A stretch of DNA of 64,000 bases from a virus (IMGVR_UViG_3300003323_000465:1-64000), one strand, 5' to 3'. Shown: positions 17,512 to 26,853, counted from the stretch's first letter. Notes: generated by a model from the letters alone, not told the origin. A program made the numbers and translations.

Positions 17512-19202
17512 GATATTTGAAGTGTTTTTTTTTATTTTTAACATTATTGTTAGGATATAATTTATTTTCTCAGGTACTTTGGCAGCCGCAAGGAAGTTTT
17601 GAAATGCAAAATATCCGGGCATTAAACTCATCTGGAATACCAATTAAGGATACTATAAACTGGATAGGGTTTACTAATAGGGACAGTCTGGGGTGTATGG
17701 TTATTCGGCCAGCAGATGGTATTATTTATGTGAAAAAGAGAGGGTATTGGGCTGGATTGGCTTATACTTCTTTGGTCGCGACTAAGCTAAACTTATCAGA
17801 TACTGCTAATATGCTAAATCCTTACCTACGTAAAGGGGATACTGCATTTATGTTAAGCCCTTACTTGCGTAAACTTGATACAGCTTCTTTATCTAATAGA
17901 ATAGATCTGAAAGTTAATATATCTGATACCGCTTTAATGCTATCCAAATATCTACGGAAAAGTGATACTTCAACATTAAGTACAAGAATAGATGCTAGAG
18001 TAAAATATACAGATACTTCAGTCATGCTGAATCCATATCTGAGAAAAGGCGATACTGCAAATATGTTATCTCCCTATCTTCGTAAATCAGATACTTCTTC
18101 TCTTAATTCAAGGATAAATTTGAAATTAAATATATCGGATACATCATCCATGTTGAATGCTTATTTAAGGAAGGGTGATACAGCTGCCATGCTTTCTAAA
18201 TATTTGCGAAAAAGTGATACAATAACATTATCTAATAGAATAAATACAAAAGTCAACATATCTGATACGGCCAATATGTTAGCTGCTTACCTTAGAAAAG
18301 GAGACACGGCTTCAATGCTGTCTAAATACCTGCGTAAATCAGACACAACCAGTATGCTCGCTCCATATTTAAGGAGATCAGATACTACCTCCATGTTAGC
18401 CCCTTATTTAAGAAGGTCTGATACAACTGCTATGCTATCCCCTTATCTTAGGCGATCTGATACAACTTCAATGCTATCTAATTACACTAGGGCTGCTTCC
18501 AACGGGTTAACTCATAATGGGCATACAGATGTGTTAGGCGGTACGCTATTAAATAATACAAACATAGAGATGGCGGGATTTGGGTTAACACTTAATAGAG
18601 CTTCAGGTGTTACTGGAGCATTGAATGTTCTTCCGCTAACAGTCGATATGAGTACTACTATAAATAATTTAACCCTAAGCAGGATTCAGCTGTGGACAGA
18701 TGGTATATCTACAGGAGGTATAAAAATAGGGGATTTTTATGGCAAGGGAATGGTATATGAGACTGATTTATCTGCAGTTGGATTAACGGACCCCAGATGG
18801 ATACCAGATCTTGCCGGTGTCAAGAAAGTTGTAAGTGATACCGCATCAATAAAATTAAATAAAACAGATACTGCATCGCTCTCCAATAGGATTAATATTA
18901 AGAATATTAGGACAGTGACTGCGACTACATCAGTGGCTTTAACAGATTATACAATTATTGTAAATAATTCAGCCGCAGCCGTATTGACATTACCGACAGC
19001 TTCATCTGCATCGGGAAGATTATATTTCGTTAAAAAAATAAGTGGAGCTTCATTAAATGTTACAGTACAGGGATCTGGTGCAGAATTAATTGATAATGCC
19101 AATACAAAAGTTTTATCAGTTCAATATAGTGCTATTTTAATACAGAGTGATGGTACAAAATGGCATGTGCTTTCTTGTTATGCTACATCAATTGTTTTAT
19201 AA
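17508..19202 (+). CDS. Repeat tail fibre with N-terminal signal peptide
   Basis: From the ATG at 17508 the protein has 564 residues and begins with MRYLKCFFLFLTLLLGYNLF then SQ, a classic Sec signal peptide of Bacteroidota type. Residues about 99-324 contain some 13 copies of MLxxYLRKxDT, alternating with LSNRIxxKVNISDT units. These form a long regular rod. The C-terminal 80 residues resemble the end of the spike at 19940 (DYxIxxNN, LTLP, VKKIS). An in-frame upstream ATG at 17475 exists, but the ATGA overlap favours 17508. A signal peptide is odd on a virion part, so capture of a host surface protein or real export should be considered. Confidence 0.7.
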   Translation: MRYLKCFFLFLTLLLGYNLFSQVLWQPQGSFEMQNIRALNSSGIPIKDTINWIGFTNRDSLGCMVIRPADGIIYVKKRGYWAGLAYTSLVATKLNLSDTANMLNPYLRKGDTAFMLSPYLRKLDTASLSNRIDLKVNISDTALMLSKYLRKSDTSTLSTRIDARVKYTDTSVMLNPYLRKGDTANMLSPYLRKSDTSSLNSRINLKLNISDTSSMLNAYLRKGDTAAMLSKYLRKSDTITLSNRINTKVNISDTANMLAAYLRKGDTASMLSKYLRKSDTTSMLAPYLRRSDTTSMLAPYLRRSDTTAMLSPYLRRSDTTSMLSNYTRAASNGLTHNGHTDVLGGTLLNNTNIEMAGFGLTLNRASGVTGALNVLPLTVDMSTTINNLTLSRIQLWTDGISTGGIKIGDFYGKGMVYETDLSAVGLTDPRWIPDLAGVKKVVSDTASIKLNKTDTASLSNRINIKNIRTVTATTSVALTDYTIIVNNSAAAVLTLPTASSASGRLYFVKKISGASLNVTVQGSGAELIDNANTKVLSVQYSAILIQSDGTKWHVLSCYATSIVL

Positions 19203-19213
19203 AATTTAATAAT

Positions 19214-19714
19214 ATGCTATTTGGCCCCCTTTATGTTGATCTAATATCAGATCTTTACATTTATGATTCCTTACCTCCAGGATTTGCTATGTTTACTGGA
19301 GGTAAAATAACCACTAATGATGAACCTATTCATTCATATAGATGGGATATAAATTCATTAGCAGTTGATGATGGGTATACCGTAATTAAACCTAATACAA
19401 TTTCTGTAGAAACTCCCGGTCGATGGTTGAGGACTAAATCATATCCAGTAGCTCCAGTAATGGTAACATTCACTGGTACAACCAATCCATCAGGTAATTA
19501 TTCAATTACTTATTCTACACCATTTACTTCTACTCCAAATGTTATAGCCTTAATTGTAGGCGGAAGTAATACACAATTTGTCAAATTAACATCTTCCACA
19601 ACTACTGGATTCACGGTTCAGGTAATGAATAGGAATGATGTATTGGGATTATTGCCTACGTATAGTGCAGTAAATGGTGCGATTGTTAATGTTTTAGTAA
19701 CTCAAAATATTTAA
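19214..19714 (+). CDS. Short tail-fibre-associated protein
   Basis: The 166-residue protein starts at 19214, the first ATG after the fibre stop. Residues 30-75 carry the module YRWD, GYTVIKP, GRWLR, which matches the FVWD, GGTIIKP, GRWKR module in the two spikes. The rest is Thr/Ser/Gly-rich beta sequence. It looks like a small fibre or a cap reusing the connector module. It lies between the repeat fibre and a small membrane protein. Confidence 0.6.
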   Translation: MLFGPLYVDLISDLYIYDSLPPGFAMFTGGKITTNDEPIHSYRWDINSLAVDDGYTVIKPNTISVETPGRWLRTKSYPVAPVMVTFTGTTNPSGNYSITYSTPFTSTPNVIALIVGGSNTQFVKLTSSTTTGFTVQVMNRNDVLGLLPTYSAVNGAIVNVLVTQNI

Positions 19715-19716
19715 AT

Positions 19717-19899
19717 ATGAAGGCTCTTAAATTAATATTTGGCGAATCTTATAAAACCTCTATCGTAGGATATATTGTATCTGGCCTAGTGGCATATGAT
19801 GGTTTACTTAAATCTGGAGAGACAGATTGGAAGAAAATAATTGTAGCTGTAGCATTAGCTGTATTTGGTCGGATTGCTGGTGATTCTAGCAAAAAATGA
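19717..19899 (+). CDS. Small membrane protein, holin-like
   Basis: The 60-residue protein has two hydrophobic helices (about 15-31 and 40-52) separated by a charged turn and ends in Lys-Lys. Size and topology fit a small class II holin, but it lies inside the fibre cassette, away from the endolysin. It may be an accessory holin. Confidence 0.5.
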   Translation: MKALKLIFGESYKTSIVGYIVSGLVAYDGLLKSGETDWKKIIVAVALAVFGRIAGDSSKK

Positions 19900-19915
19900 C
19901 ATTTATAAATAATGT

Positions 19916-19923
19916 TATATTTG
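19916..19923 (+). promoter_or_regulatory. Late-type promoter box TATATTTG
   Basis: TGTTATATTTGTATATAT lies between the small membrane protein and the first spike gene; the ATG at 19940 is 16 bases beyond. Confidence 0.65.
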
Positions 19924-19939
19924 TATATATAAAAATTAT

Positions 19940-22339
19940 ATGCCAGGATCTCAATTCACTAATAATCAACGCTCAGAATTTACTGGTGGCTTTACTCCTG
20001 TCACTTCCTTTAACCCTAATAGGATAATGGTTACAAATCAGTATGGGTATGCAACCGCATCTGATTTAACTATTGCTGATTTACAGGCGTCTTTAGGGGT
20101 TGTTAATTTTATATTTAATGATATTTCATCCCTAAGGTCGCTCAATAATATATTAATAATATCCTTATTAAAGGCAGCTAATGTATTGGGGTATTATGAT
20201 AAAACAGATGGTGCTGGTGGGACATTTGTTTGGGATTCTACTTCAACTGAAGCTGATAATGGCGGTACTATTATTAAACCTACTGGCATAGCTGAAGGTA
20301 GATGGAAGAGGGTTATGGATAAAGCCCCTGTGAATGTAAGGATATTTGGGGCTAAGGGAGATGGAGTAACTGATGATACAGCAAGTATTATGAATGCTGC
20401 TGCTTATTGTAACTCTTTCCCTTCAGCAGGGGCGACATTATATTTTCCACAAAATGTAGGATATCAATGCTCTCAAACCGTGTCTTTAGGAACGGGGATA
20501 GGATTGTTAATGGACGGTATATTGAACTATACAGGACCTATGGATAGGCCGGCTATCGCCTGTGGGGCTGCCGGGGGGGCAACAAGTATTAGTAACCAGA
20601 TATCTTATAGGGTAATGGTTAATAATGCCACTACTTTAACGTCTGGGAATTCATGGTTAGATGAGAATTTTATTGGAGTAAAGTTCACTAATTCCTACAA
20701 TTGTAATATACAAATAATAAGATCTTCTTTTTTTACTATAGGCGTACAGTGTATTGGAGATGGATATGGATTTGCTTATAACAATGTGTTTTTAAATAAT
20801 ATAGCTAATAATAAGTTTGGGCTTGATCTAAACAATAACTTAGTAGGCGTTACACAGGGATGGTGTAATGAGAATAACTTTTATGGGGGTAGATTTTCTG
20901 TAGCTGGTGCTGCGTTTTCTGGGAAAGACAGAACAGGTGTTAGATTAACCAGTAAGCAATCTTACAATAATAATAATAATATATTCTATAAGCCAGCTTT
21001 TGAATTAGGACAATCTTCAGCTGGCGGGGGTATAGCATTGCCTATATTGATAGAGAGAGGCGTTTTAAATACCTTTCATGACTGTAGGGGAGAATCGGTA
21101 AATATTGTATTTGTAAGGACAGAAAATACTTCTGAAAACAACAGGGTTGAAATTGGGTATTCAGATGGTAGTACTGGACAGGTACAGGATAATGGCACGC
21201 TTCCGTCTACACTCGTATCTCAACGGCGGTTGCAGACAATGGATGGATATTTTAATACCATTTATAATTCTGGATATTTAACTAAAAAACTAACCCCATA
21301 TAACAATACTGAATATTATATTGCTGATGAATTATTCTTTGGTAGTAGTTCAAATGCTTCCATCCTAGAGCATAGAACAATTACATCTATTACAAATGAC
21401 TATGTAGAAATATCTTCTGCTGCTTCGATAGGGGTAAGAGTAAATACAAGGCTAAATAAGAGGTTTGTAATAAAAAGAGATTGTGATATAGTATCTGGTA
21501 ATAATGGATATGGTAGGGTTTTTATAAGATGCTATGATGCTGCTGGTACAATATTATCAGGATCTACGCCTTTTTATGCAAGATCATTTGGGTCTACTCA
21601 GTTTATTGCATCTACGGCGCATGGTGGTGGGTACTTAACCCCGGTAGATTCTGGATTGAATACATATGTGTCTTTAGACCCTGCAGTACAATATATAGAT
21701 GTTTTATTTACAGGAGGATCTAATAATGTTAGGTTGCGCTCTTTCCAGATTCAGTGTATTAATACTTATGATGGAGCAACGACTTCTGGGAACGGATATT
21801 CTAGTATCATTAAATTAAATAATAAGACTGGTAGATATGCTATTCAGGCCCCTATATCTGGTACATGGGCTGTAGGTGATATTATTAATAATTATAACCC
21901 TAGCCCGACAAGTGTAACTGGATGGAGGTGTACGGCCGCTGGTAGCCCTGGTACATGGTCTGATATAAATATATCAGCTCCTACATTGCAAGATGTTACT
22001 AATCAGGGAGCAAATACTACATTATCTATACAGACAGGGGGCATAGTTTCTACAGGGGGAATGTCAATGCCATATAGATCTGTTACGGCTACAGGTAATA
22101 TATTAGCAACAGACTATCTTATATTGGGTAATAATACTACAGCTATTGATTTAACATTACCAGCCCCTGCTTCGGTCCCTGGAAAGATAATAGTAGTAAA
22201 AAAAATAAGCAATAATGGGTTCGGTGTTAAAGTAATAACTCCTTCTGGTACTATAGATGGAGCTACTGATTTCACCCTCTCTACATTAAATGAGTCAAAA
22301 AGAATACAAGCCTCTGCCACTAATTGGTATGTAATATAA
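19940..22339 (+). CDS. Tail spike with pectate-lyase-like beta-helix
   Basis: The 799-residue spike has the shared anchor (1-55), the connector module near 80-125 (GGTIIKP, GRWKRV), then VRIFGAKGDGVTDD near 130, the standard opening of a pectate lyase-type beta-helix. The helix is Asn/Gly-rich to about residue 450. The C-terminus has DYLILGNN, LTLPAP and VVKKIS, shared with the repeat fibre. Such spikes bind and often cleave capsular or surface polysaccharide. Specificity cannot be read from the sequence. Confidence 0.85.
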   Translation: MPGSQFTNNQRSEFTGGFTPVTSFNPNRIMVTNQYGYATASDLTIADLQASLGVVNFIFNDISSLRSLNNILIISLLKAANVLGYYDKTDGAGGTFVWDSTSTEADNGGTIIKPTGIAEGRWKRVMDKAPVNVRIFGAKGDGVTDDTASIMNAAAYCNSFPSAGATLYFPQNVGYQCSQTVSLGTGIGLLMDGILNYTGPMDRPAIACGAAGGATSISNQISYRVMVNNATTLTSGNSWLDENFIGVKFTNSYNCNIQIIRSSFFTIGVQCIGDGYGFAYNNVFLNNIANNKFGLDLNNNLVGVTQGWCNENNFYGGRFSVAGAAFSGKDRTGVRLTSKQSYNNNNNIFYKPAFELGQSSAGGGIALPILIERGVLNTFHDCRGESVNIVFVRTENTSENNRVEIGYSDGSTGQVQDNGTLPSTLVSQRRLQTMDGYFNTIYNSGYLTKKLTPYNNTEYYIADELFFGSSSNASILEHRTITSITNDYVEISSAASIGVRVNTRLNKRFVIKRDCDIVSGNNGYGRVFIRCYDAAGTILSGSTPFYARSFGSTQFIASTAHGGGYLTPVDSGLNTYVSLDPAVQYIDVLFTGGSNNVRLRSFQIQCINTYDGATTSGNGYSSIIKLNNKTGRYAIQAPISGTWAVGDIINNYNPSPTSVTGWRCTAAGSPGTWSDINISAPTLQDVTNQGANTTLSIQTGGIVSTGGMSMPYRSVTATGNILATDYLILGNNTTAIDLTLPAPASVPGKIIVVKKISNNGFGVKVITPSGTIDGATDFTLSTLNESKRIQASATNWYVI

Positions 22340-22351
22340 AGTTTTATAACT

Positions 22352-24718
22352 ATGCCCGGATTTAAATTTACTGAAAATCAACGCTCAGATATTACAGGGG
22401 GATTTACCCCGGTAACTTCCTTTAATCCTAACCGGGTATTAGTTACAAATGGTTATGGATATGCCGTTAGTTCTGATATTTTAACTTCAGATCTTGAAAG
22501 TTTAACTGGAATAGTTAACGGTACATTCGACTCTGTTTTAAGTCTCCGAAATATTATAAACGTTGTTACTATCCCTTTAATTAAAGAAGCGGTTTGTTTG
22601 GGATATTATACACGAGGTGACGGAGGGGGCGGTAGTTTTTATTGGGACTCATCATCCGTAGAGGCTGATAATGGTGGTACTATCATTAAAGTAAACTTAC
22701 TAGCAACCGGCCGGTGGAAGAGAATAATGGATGGATCTCCTATAGATCCTCGTATTTTTGGTTGTAAGGGAGATGATGTAACTGATGATAGTGCATCGCT
22801 GCAGGCGTGTATTAATGCCTTTGGTGGGGATGATGTAGGAGATGGGATAAATATTTGTTTCTCTAAAGGTATTTATCGCCTAAAGGATATTGCCATCCCT
22901 CGTGGAATGAAGATCTATGCTGAGCAAACTGCTAAAGATAACGTTATAGCCCATGTGCCAGTTGTGATCAGGCCAGCCGCGGGTGCCACTTATGTATTCA
23001 ATTTTAATGATGATTCTAAGAACTCTTCTGTAGAGAATCTTTACATAGATGGAGATTGGCAAAATAACCTTAATCTTGTTGCTGCTATTCGTTTTTCTGG
23101 TACTTTTAACCGCTTAGAGGGCAATAATATTGGAGCATGCGCACAATATGGTGTTTATTCTTTGGCGGGCGGTATGTACATTATAGATAATAATATCCAG
23201 GGATGGTTTGGTCCCCCTCCAGTATTCGATAACATAGATGATTTTAGAGGCGCTTTACATATCGTTGCAGCAGGAGACTCCTATGTTATAAATAACGAAA
23301 TAGGTGCTGCTGAGCCATACCTTGCAGGTCAAGTACCTAACCCAATAGATATGCTTAGAGATCCTGTAAATCGCAGGATATGTGCTATCGTTTCTGTTAA
23401 CTATTTTGGTAATTCTGTCGTAACAGGTAATATATTTGAGAACGGCGATAGAGCTGCAGTATTTAGTACAGGTCTGTATTGGTATGCTGCAGGAAACAGA
23501 TATGAAATGTGTGGCGGTGGTGGCTTGCATTTGAGGGGTGTGTTTTCTTTTGGCCGGTTTATAGGGGAGCGATTTGCTAATAACAGTTTGGCTATTGATG
23601 GTGGGTTTGATGATATTGAAATAGGACCGGGGGGTATTGGCGGGGTAACTTTTATAGCGCCTTTATTTGAGAAGTTAGCTAATGCACTCATCCCAACTTC
23701 CACCTATTCCGTAAAATATAATGTATTAAATACCAGTCCTGATACTACATGGATTGCACCTACATATGATACAACATATTACACATTAGGCCCTGTAGAT
23801 AATGTAACTCCTACTAATTTCCCAATGAAGGAGGCTATTATACAGACAGATGTAAATAATCCTGTATTTAATAGTGTTAGGTTATTTACTCCAGGTAACC
23901 CCTATGTGCAGATAGTACGGGGCGGTTCTCCAACTCTTTCTGGTGCTATCCAGTTCTGGGATGCAGATAATACATTAAGGGCAGGGATTGGTAATGCCCC
24001 AGGAACTGATATGTATTTCTCTATGTTAAAATCAGGAGGGATATGGAGCTTTCAAGGGGCAGATATGTTCATCCAACATGCTGCTGGTGCTGATGGTGCT
24101 TCACAGGTAATATGGTCTACTGATGGATTAGGCCCGGCTAATCTAAGACTTATAGGTGACGTAGGAGGTACTAAGGTAGGGGTTATTCAGGTGAATAATA
24201 CTACTGGCGATATGCAGGTTACCAGTACCGCCGATATTAGGATGGGTGGTAATAATAACTGGGTATTTAAAAATAATGGGTTAAGCAATATACCCATAGC
24301 TCCTACAGTTGCAGCAGGAACATATGTATTTCTTGTTAGGGATAATGCCACTGGCGATCTACAGAGTGTTACTACGGCCAACTTTTTTACATTAGTTACT
24401 ACTACCCCTTCAGTTACATTAGGGCCTGGTATTACGGGAAGCGTAGCTGTTGTTGGAAATGATTCAAGAGGAACCATTGGGGTTACTATTGTATCAGCAA
24501 CATTGGCGGCGGATGATCCGATTGTTACCCTTACCTTTGGTACTCCCTATGGCGCTACCCCAGGAATTACATTCAGTCCTGAAAGTGGTCTTGCAGCAAC
24601 TGCCGTAGGGGGAGTGTATAAGAAGAATGCAAGTGCTACTAGTTTCCAGTTGGCTTCAGGAGCAGGCGGAACATTGGCAGCAGGCAACTACTCTTTCAGT
24701 TATGCAGTCATTAAATAA
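22352..24718 (+). CDS. Second tail spike with pectate-lyase-like beta-helix
   Basis: The 788-residue protein copies the anchor (1-55) and connector module of the previous spike and contains IDPRIFGCKGDDVTDD near 130. Its beta-helix and C-terminal half differ: residues 520-640 are Gly/Asp-rich, and the last 80 residues form a separate beta domain (TLTFGTPYGATPG). Two spikes with a common base and different distal parts suggest two receptor specificities or sequential use on one glycan. Confidence 0.85.
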   Translation: MPGFKFTENQRSDITGGFTPVTSFNPNRVLVTNGYGYAVSSDILTSDLESLTGIVNGTFDSVLSLRNIINVVTIPLIKEAVCLGYYTRGDGGGGSFYWDSSSVEADNGGTIIKVNLLATGRWKRIMDGSPIDPRIFGCKGDDVTDDSASLQACINAFGGDDVGDGINICFSKGIYRLKDIAIPRGMKIYAEQTAKDNVIAHVPVVIRPAAGATYVFNFNDDSKNSSVENLYIDGDWQNNLNLVAAIRFSGTFNRLEGNNIGACAQYGVYSLAGGMYIIDNNIQGWFGPPPVFDNIDDFRGALHIVAAGDSYVINNEIGAAEPYLAGQVPNPIDMLRDPVNRRICAIVSVNYFGNSVVTGNIFENGDRAAVFSTGLYWYAAGNRYEMCGGGGLHLRGVFSFGRFIGERFANNSLAIDGGFDDIEIGPGGIGGVTFIAPLFEKLANALIPTSTYSVKYNVLNTSPDTTWIAPTYDTTYYTLGPVDNVTPTNFPMKEAIIQTDVNNPVFNSVRLFTPGNPYVQIVRGGSPTLSGAIQFWDADNTLRAGIGNAPGTDMYFSMLKSGGIWSFQGADMFIQHAAGADGASQVIWSTDGLGPANLRLIGDVGGTKVGVIQVNNTTGDMQVTSTADIRMGGNNNWVFKNNGLSNIPIAPTVAAGTYVFLVRDNATGDLQSVTTANFFTLVTTTPSVTLGPGITGSVAVVGNDSRGTIGVTIVSATLAADDPIVTLTFGTPYGATPGITFSPESGLAATAVGGVYKKNASATSFQLASGAGGTLAAGNYSFSYAVIK

Positions 24719-24721
24719 AAT

Positions 24722-24850
24722 ATGAAATCCCTATTAAAATTCCTTAAAGAGCTGGTATCAGCAATTTTAAATGCACTTTCAAAACCTCAACAAAAAGACG
24801 GCCCCGGTGGCGGAACACACCCACCAGATCCTCCAGGAGGGAAAGGATAA
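24722..24850 (+). CDS. Short amphipathic peptide with Pro/Gly-rich tail
   Basis: A 42-residue frame begins four bases after the spike stop. Residues 1-20 (MKSLLKFLKELVSAILNALS) form an amphipathic cationic helix; the rest is Gly/Pro-rich (GPGGGTHPPDPPGG). It overlaps the start of the membrane protein at 24771 in another frame. Its position before holin and endolysin suggests a membrane-active lysis accessory, but it may be a translational leader. Confidence 0.45.
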   Translation: MKSLLKFLKELVSAILNALSKPQQKDGPGGGTHPPDPPGGKG

Positions 24851-25187
24851 ACTCAGTGGTTATCTTATTGTAATAGGTGCCATCTCTTTTATATCGGCGT
24901 ACCATATATGGGGATGGCTCTATTCAATAGGATTACGACATGCTTTTTATTCCTTTATAGCATTTGGGATGGCCTGTTGGGGATTGTATTTTAAAAGGAA
25001 GTTTAAGGAAGGGATATTAGGAGTGTTTTGTGATATTGTTTTTTGGTTGTTTTTGTTTAGTCTGGTTGATGAAATAAGACATGAATGTACTTCCTTCCAT
25101 ATTAATCAATATATCATTGGAATTTTAGTAATAATTTGGCGAATATATATTTTTCTCTCAAAGAACCCACGAAATGGAAAACAGTAA
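24771..25187 (+). CDS. Integral membrane protein of the lysis cassette
   Basis: The 138-residue protein has a polar N-terminus (1-30) and about four hydrophobic segments (30-50, 58-72, 80-97, 108-126). The first part overlaps the amphipathic-peptide frame, so the true start is uncertain. It overlaps the holin-like gene at 25174 by 14 bases and so belongs to the lysis unit. It could be a holin partner or an antiholin. Confidence 0.55.
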   Translation: MHFQNLNKKTAPVAEHTHQILQEGKDKLSGYLIVIGAISFISAYHIWGWLYSIGLRHAFYSFIAFGMACWGLYFKRKFKEGILGVFCDIVFWLFLFSLVDEIRHECTSFHINQYIIGILVIIWRIYIFLSKNPRNGKQ

Positions 25188-25488
25188 CCCAGAACAAAAT
25201 TCCTTCTTATGGAAGGTAGGTATTTATGCAATTGGCCTTGTATTAGGGATAACAGCTAAGTTGGCGACATTAGCAGATCAGAAGCAGCTTTCGTGGGGCA
25301 AAGCATGGATTCATGGTACGATTGCGCTTTCATCTGGTTGGTGTTGTTGGTGGCTGTTGGAGTCTAAGGGTATGACAGAAATAGCCCCAGTGGCAGGAGC
25401 AGTAATTGGAAGATATGGGGATCATATGTTATTAGCAATATGGAAGGGATTTAAGAAAGCAATATTTCCAAATATGGATGATAAATAG
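25174..25488 (+). CDS. Probable holin
   Basis: The 104-residue protein has hydrophobic helices at about 12-30, 45-62 and 70-82, including the unusual GWCCWWLLE, and a charged C-terminus. Two genes later comes a clear endolysin, and the preceding gene is also a membrane protein. Size, helices and place support a holin that times lysis by making inner-membrane holes. No family motif is decisive. Confidence 0.6.
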   Translation: MENSNPEQNSFLWKVGIYAIGLVLGITAKLATLADQKQLSWGKAWIHGTIALSSGWCCWWLLESKGMTEIAPVAGAVIGRYGDHMLLAIWKGFKKAIFPNMDDK

Positions 25489-25521
25489 TTTTAGTATTTT
25501 ACATTCATTAAATTATTAATT

Positions 25522-25749
25522 ATGTGGTTTACTTCGTTGGATGATAACAGTAGTCCTATCAGAGTTTATATATTTCGTGAGGATATTAGTGATATAAGAT
25601 CAGGATTTAACCCTGATGAATATGATGGGTGTTATTCAGTGGTGATTAAAAAGAATGAAGAAGAGGTTTGGATCTTAGAAGATGAGAACGAATTAAATGC
25701 TATTATAGCGGAAGAACGGAGAAAAGATATTTTGTTTTTACATCAATAA
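25522..25749 (+). CDS. Small acidic protein next to endolysin
   Basis: The 75-residue protein is acidic with Asp/Glu clusters (FREDISDIRSG and EEEVWILEDENE). It stops two bases before the endolysin start. No motif is recognised; it may regulate lysis or be unrelated. Confidence 0.5.
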   Translation: MWFTSLDDNSSPIRVYIFREDISDIRSGFNPDEYDGCYSVVIKKNEEEVWILEDENELNAIIAEERRKDILFLHQ

Positions 25750-25751
25750 TT

Positions 25752-26243
25752 ATGACGCCGAAGGAGTTTTTTGATAAATATTATAAGGATGCTGCTGCTA
25801 GTGAAAAGGCAACTGGTGTACCGGCCGTATTTAAATTAGCACAGGCAGCTATTGAGAGCGCCTATGGTGCTAAAGCAGTAGGTAATAACTTTTTTGGAAT
25901 AAAGGCAGACCCTTCATGGAAGGGGTTAACTCAACTTATAACCACTACAGAAATACATACTACTCCTAATGTCAAATATCCAGCTATTATTTCCATCACG
26001 AAGAGAGCGGATGGAAAATATAAATATGTGGTGAAAGATAAGTTTAGGGCATATACGTCCGCAGCAGATTCCTTCAATGATCACTCTCAATTTCTCCTTA
26101 AAAACCCCAGGTACAAAGAAGCATTCAATCACACTGATCCTATAGAGTTTGCGGCAGCTGTTAGCAAATCGGGGTATGCCACATCACCAGAATATTTATC
26201 ACTATTGACTAAGGTGATCAAGATGTTTGAGAAGATGTTATAA
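25752..26243 (+). CDS. Endolysin, glucosaminidase (FlgJ-like)
   Basis: The 163-residue enzyme matches the glucosaminidase fold of FlgJ and phage endolysins: LAQAAIESAYG with the likely catalytic Glu35, NNFFGIKA near 45-52, FRAYTSAADSFNDHSQFL, and GYATSPEYLSLLTKVI near the end. It hydrolyses the glycan strand of peptidoglycan at lysis. There is no signal peptide, so it needs the holin. It is the last gene of the rightward late block and overlaps the opposing gene by six bases at its stop. Confidence 0.88.
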   Translation: MTPKEFFDKYYKDAAASEKATGVPAVFKLAQAAIESAYGAKAVGNNFFGIKADPSWKGLTQLITTTEIHTTPNVKYPAIISITKRADGKYKYVVKDKFRAYTSAADSFNDHSQFLLKNPRYKEAFNHTDPIEFAAAVSKSGYATSPEYLSLLTKVIKMFEKML

Positions 26244-26564
26244 TTCATTAACAAACTGAAGAGGGATACAGGAAGTATAACAAGCAGCATCTATTACCTC
26301 TTTCTTACTGTTATCAATAAACACATCAAACCCCATACTATCTAACCATGTGTATTTAGGTTTATCGTGAGTGTAGATAACGTTTTGGAGAGGGATGTGG
26401 GAGTCCTTAACTACTTTCTGAAAGAAAGGCTCTTCTGTTCCTTGTTTGCTTCTAGCTGTTACTACCCATACTTCATTGCCCGCTTTAATTAACATACGGG
26501 CAAAGGCTTGCATGCGGGGATCGCTGAGGCAATGATCAAAATCTAGCGCACATCTAAGGCTCAT
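26238..26564 (-). CDS. HAD-superfamily phosphatase-like protein
   Basis: The 108-residue protein has the HAD nucleophile motif DFD (Asp8 and Asp10), a second motif VVTARS (residues 34-39), and a third region with DVFIDNS. It lacks a cap domain and is at the small end of the superfamily. Phage relatives are thought to act on nucleotides or polynucleotide ends; the substrate here is unknown. It is the last gene of the leftward block, and its stop overlaps the endolysin stop tail to tail. Confidence 0.7.
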   Translation of the reverse strand: MSLRCALDFDHCLSDPRMQAFARMLIKAGNEVWVVTARSKQGTEEPFFQKVVKDSHIPLQNVIYTHDKPKYTWLDSMGFDVFIDNSKKEVIDAACYTSCIPLQFVNEL

Positions 26565-26842
26565 GGTCTTTCGTATTTATCCCTTAATTCTGCTAATCTC
26601 TCAATGGAGTTTTCATAATCCTCTTCTCCATATCCTTGCTTCCTAGCCTCATCCGTTAAGAATTGTTCTCTCGCAAACACCTCTATCTCTCCATCTGAAA
26701 CTTTTCCTATCATCTCAAACATCCCATCATAAAATACCTCATCTCCATATCCATATGTTTCAGCACAATTTATTAAATCAAGGATATTGTGTAGATCAGT
26801 TACTACAGCCCTATTTTGATCTTTACCTATTTCTTCTATCAT
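26561..26842 (-). CDS. Acidic protein of unknown function
   Basis: The 93-residue protein is strongly acidic and mostly helical, with no motif seen. Its stop overlaps the HAD gene start (26561-26564), so the two are translated together. Confidence 0.55.
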   Translation of the reverse strand: MIEEIGKDQNRAVVTDLHNILDLINCAETYGYGDEVFYDGMFEMIGKVSDGEIEVFAREQFLTDEARKQGYGEEDYENSIERLAELRDKYERP

Positions 26843-26853
26843 AGTTTTATGTT

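Noticed and set aside
17805-18480. DNA-level tandem repeat or diversity-generating element in the fibre
   Set aside because: The repeats are at protein level with varied codons; no reverse transcriptase or template repeat is present.
23255-23703. Antisense frames inside the second spike gene
   Set aside because: They are shadows of a well-supported beta-helix protein and have no own signals.
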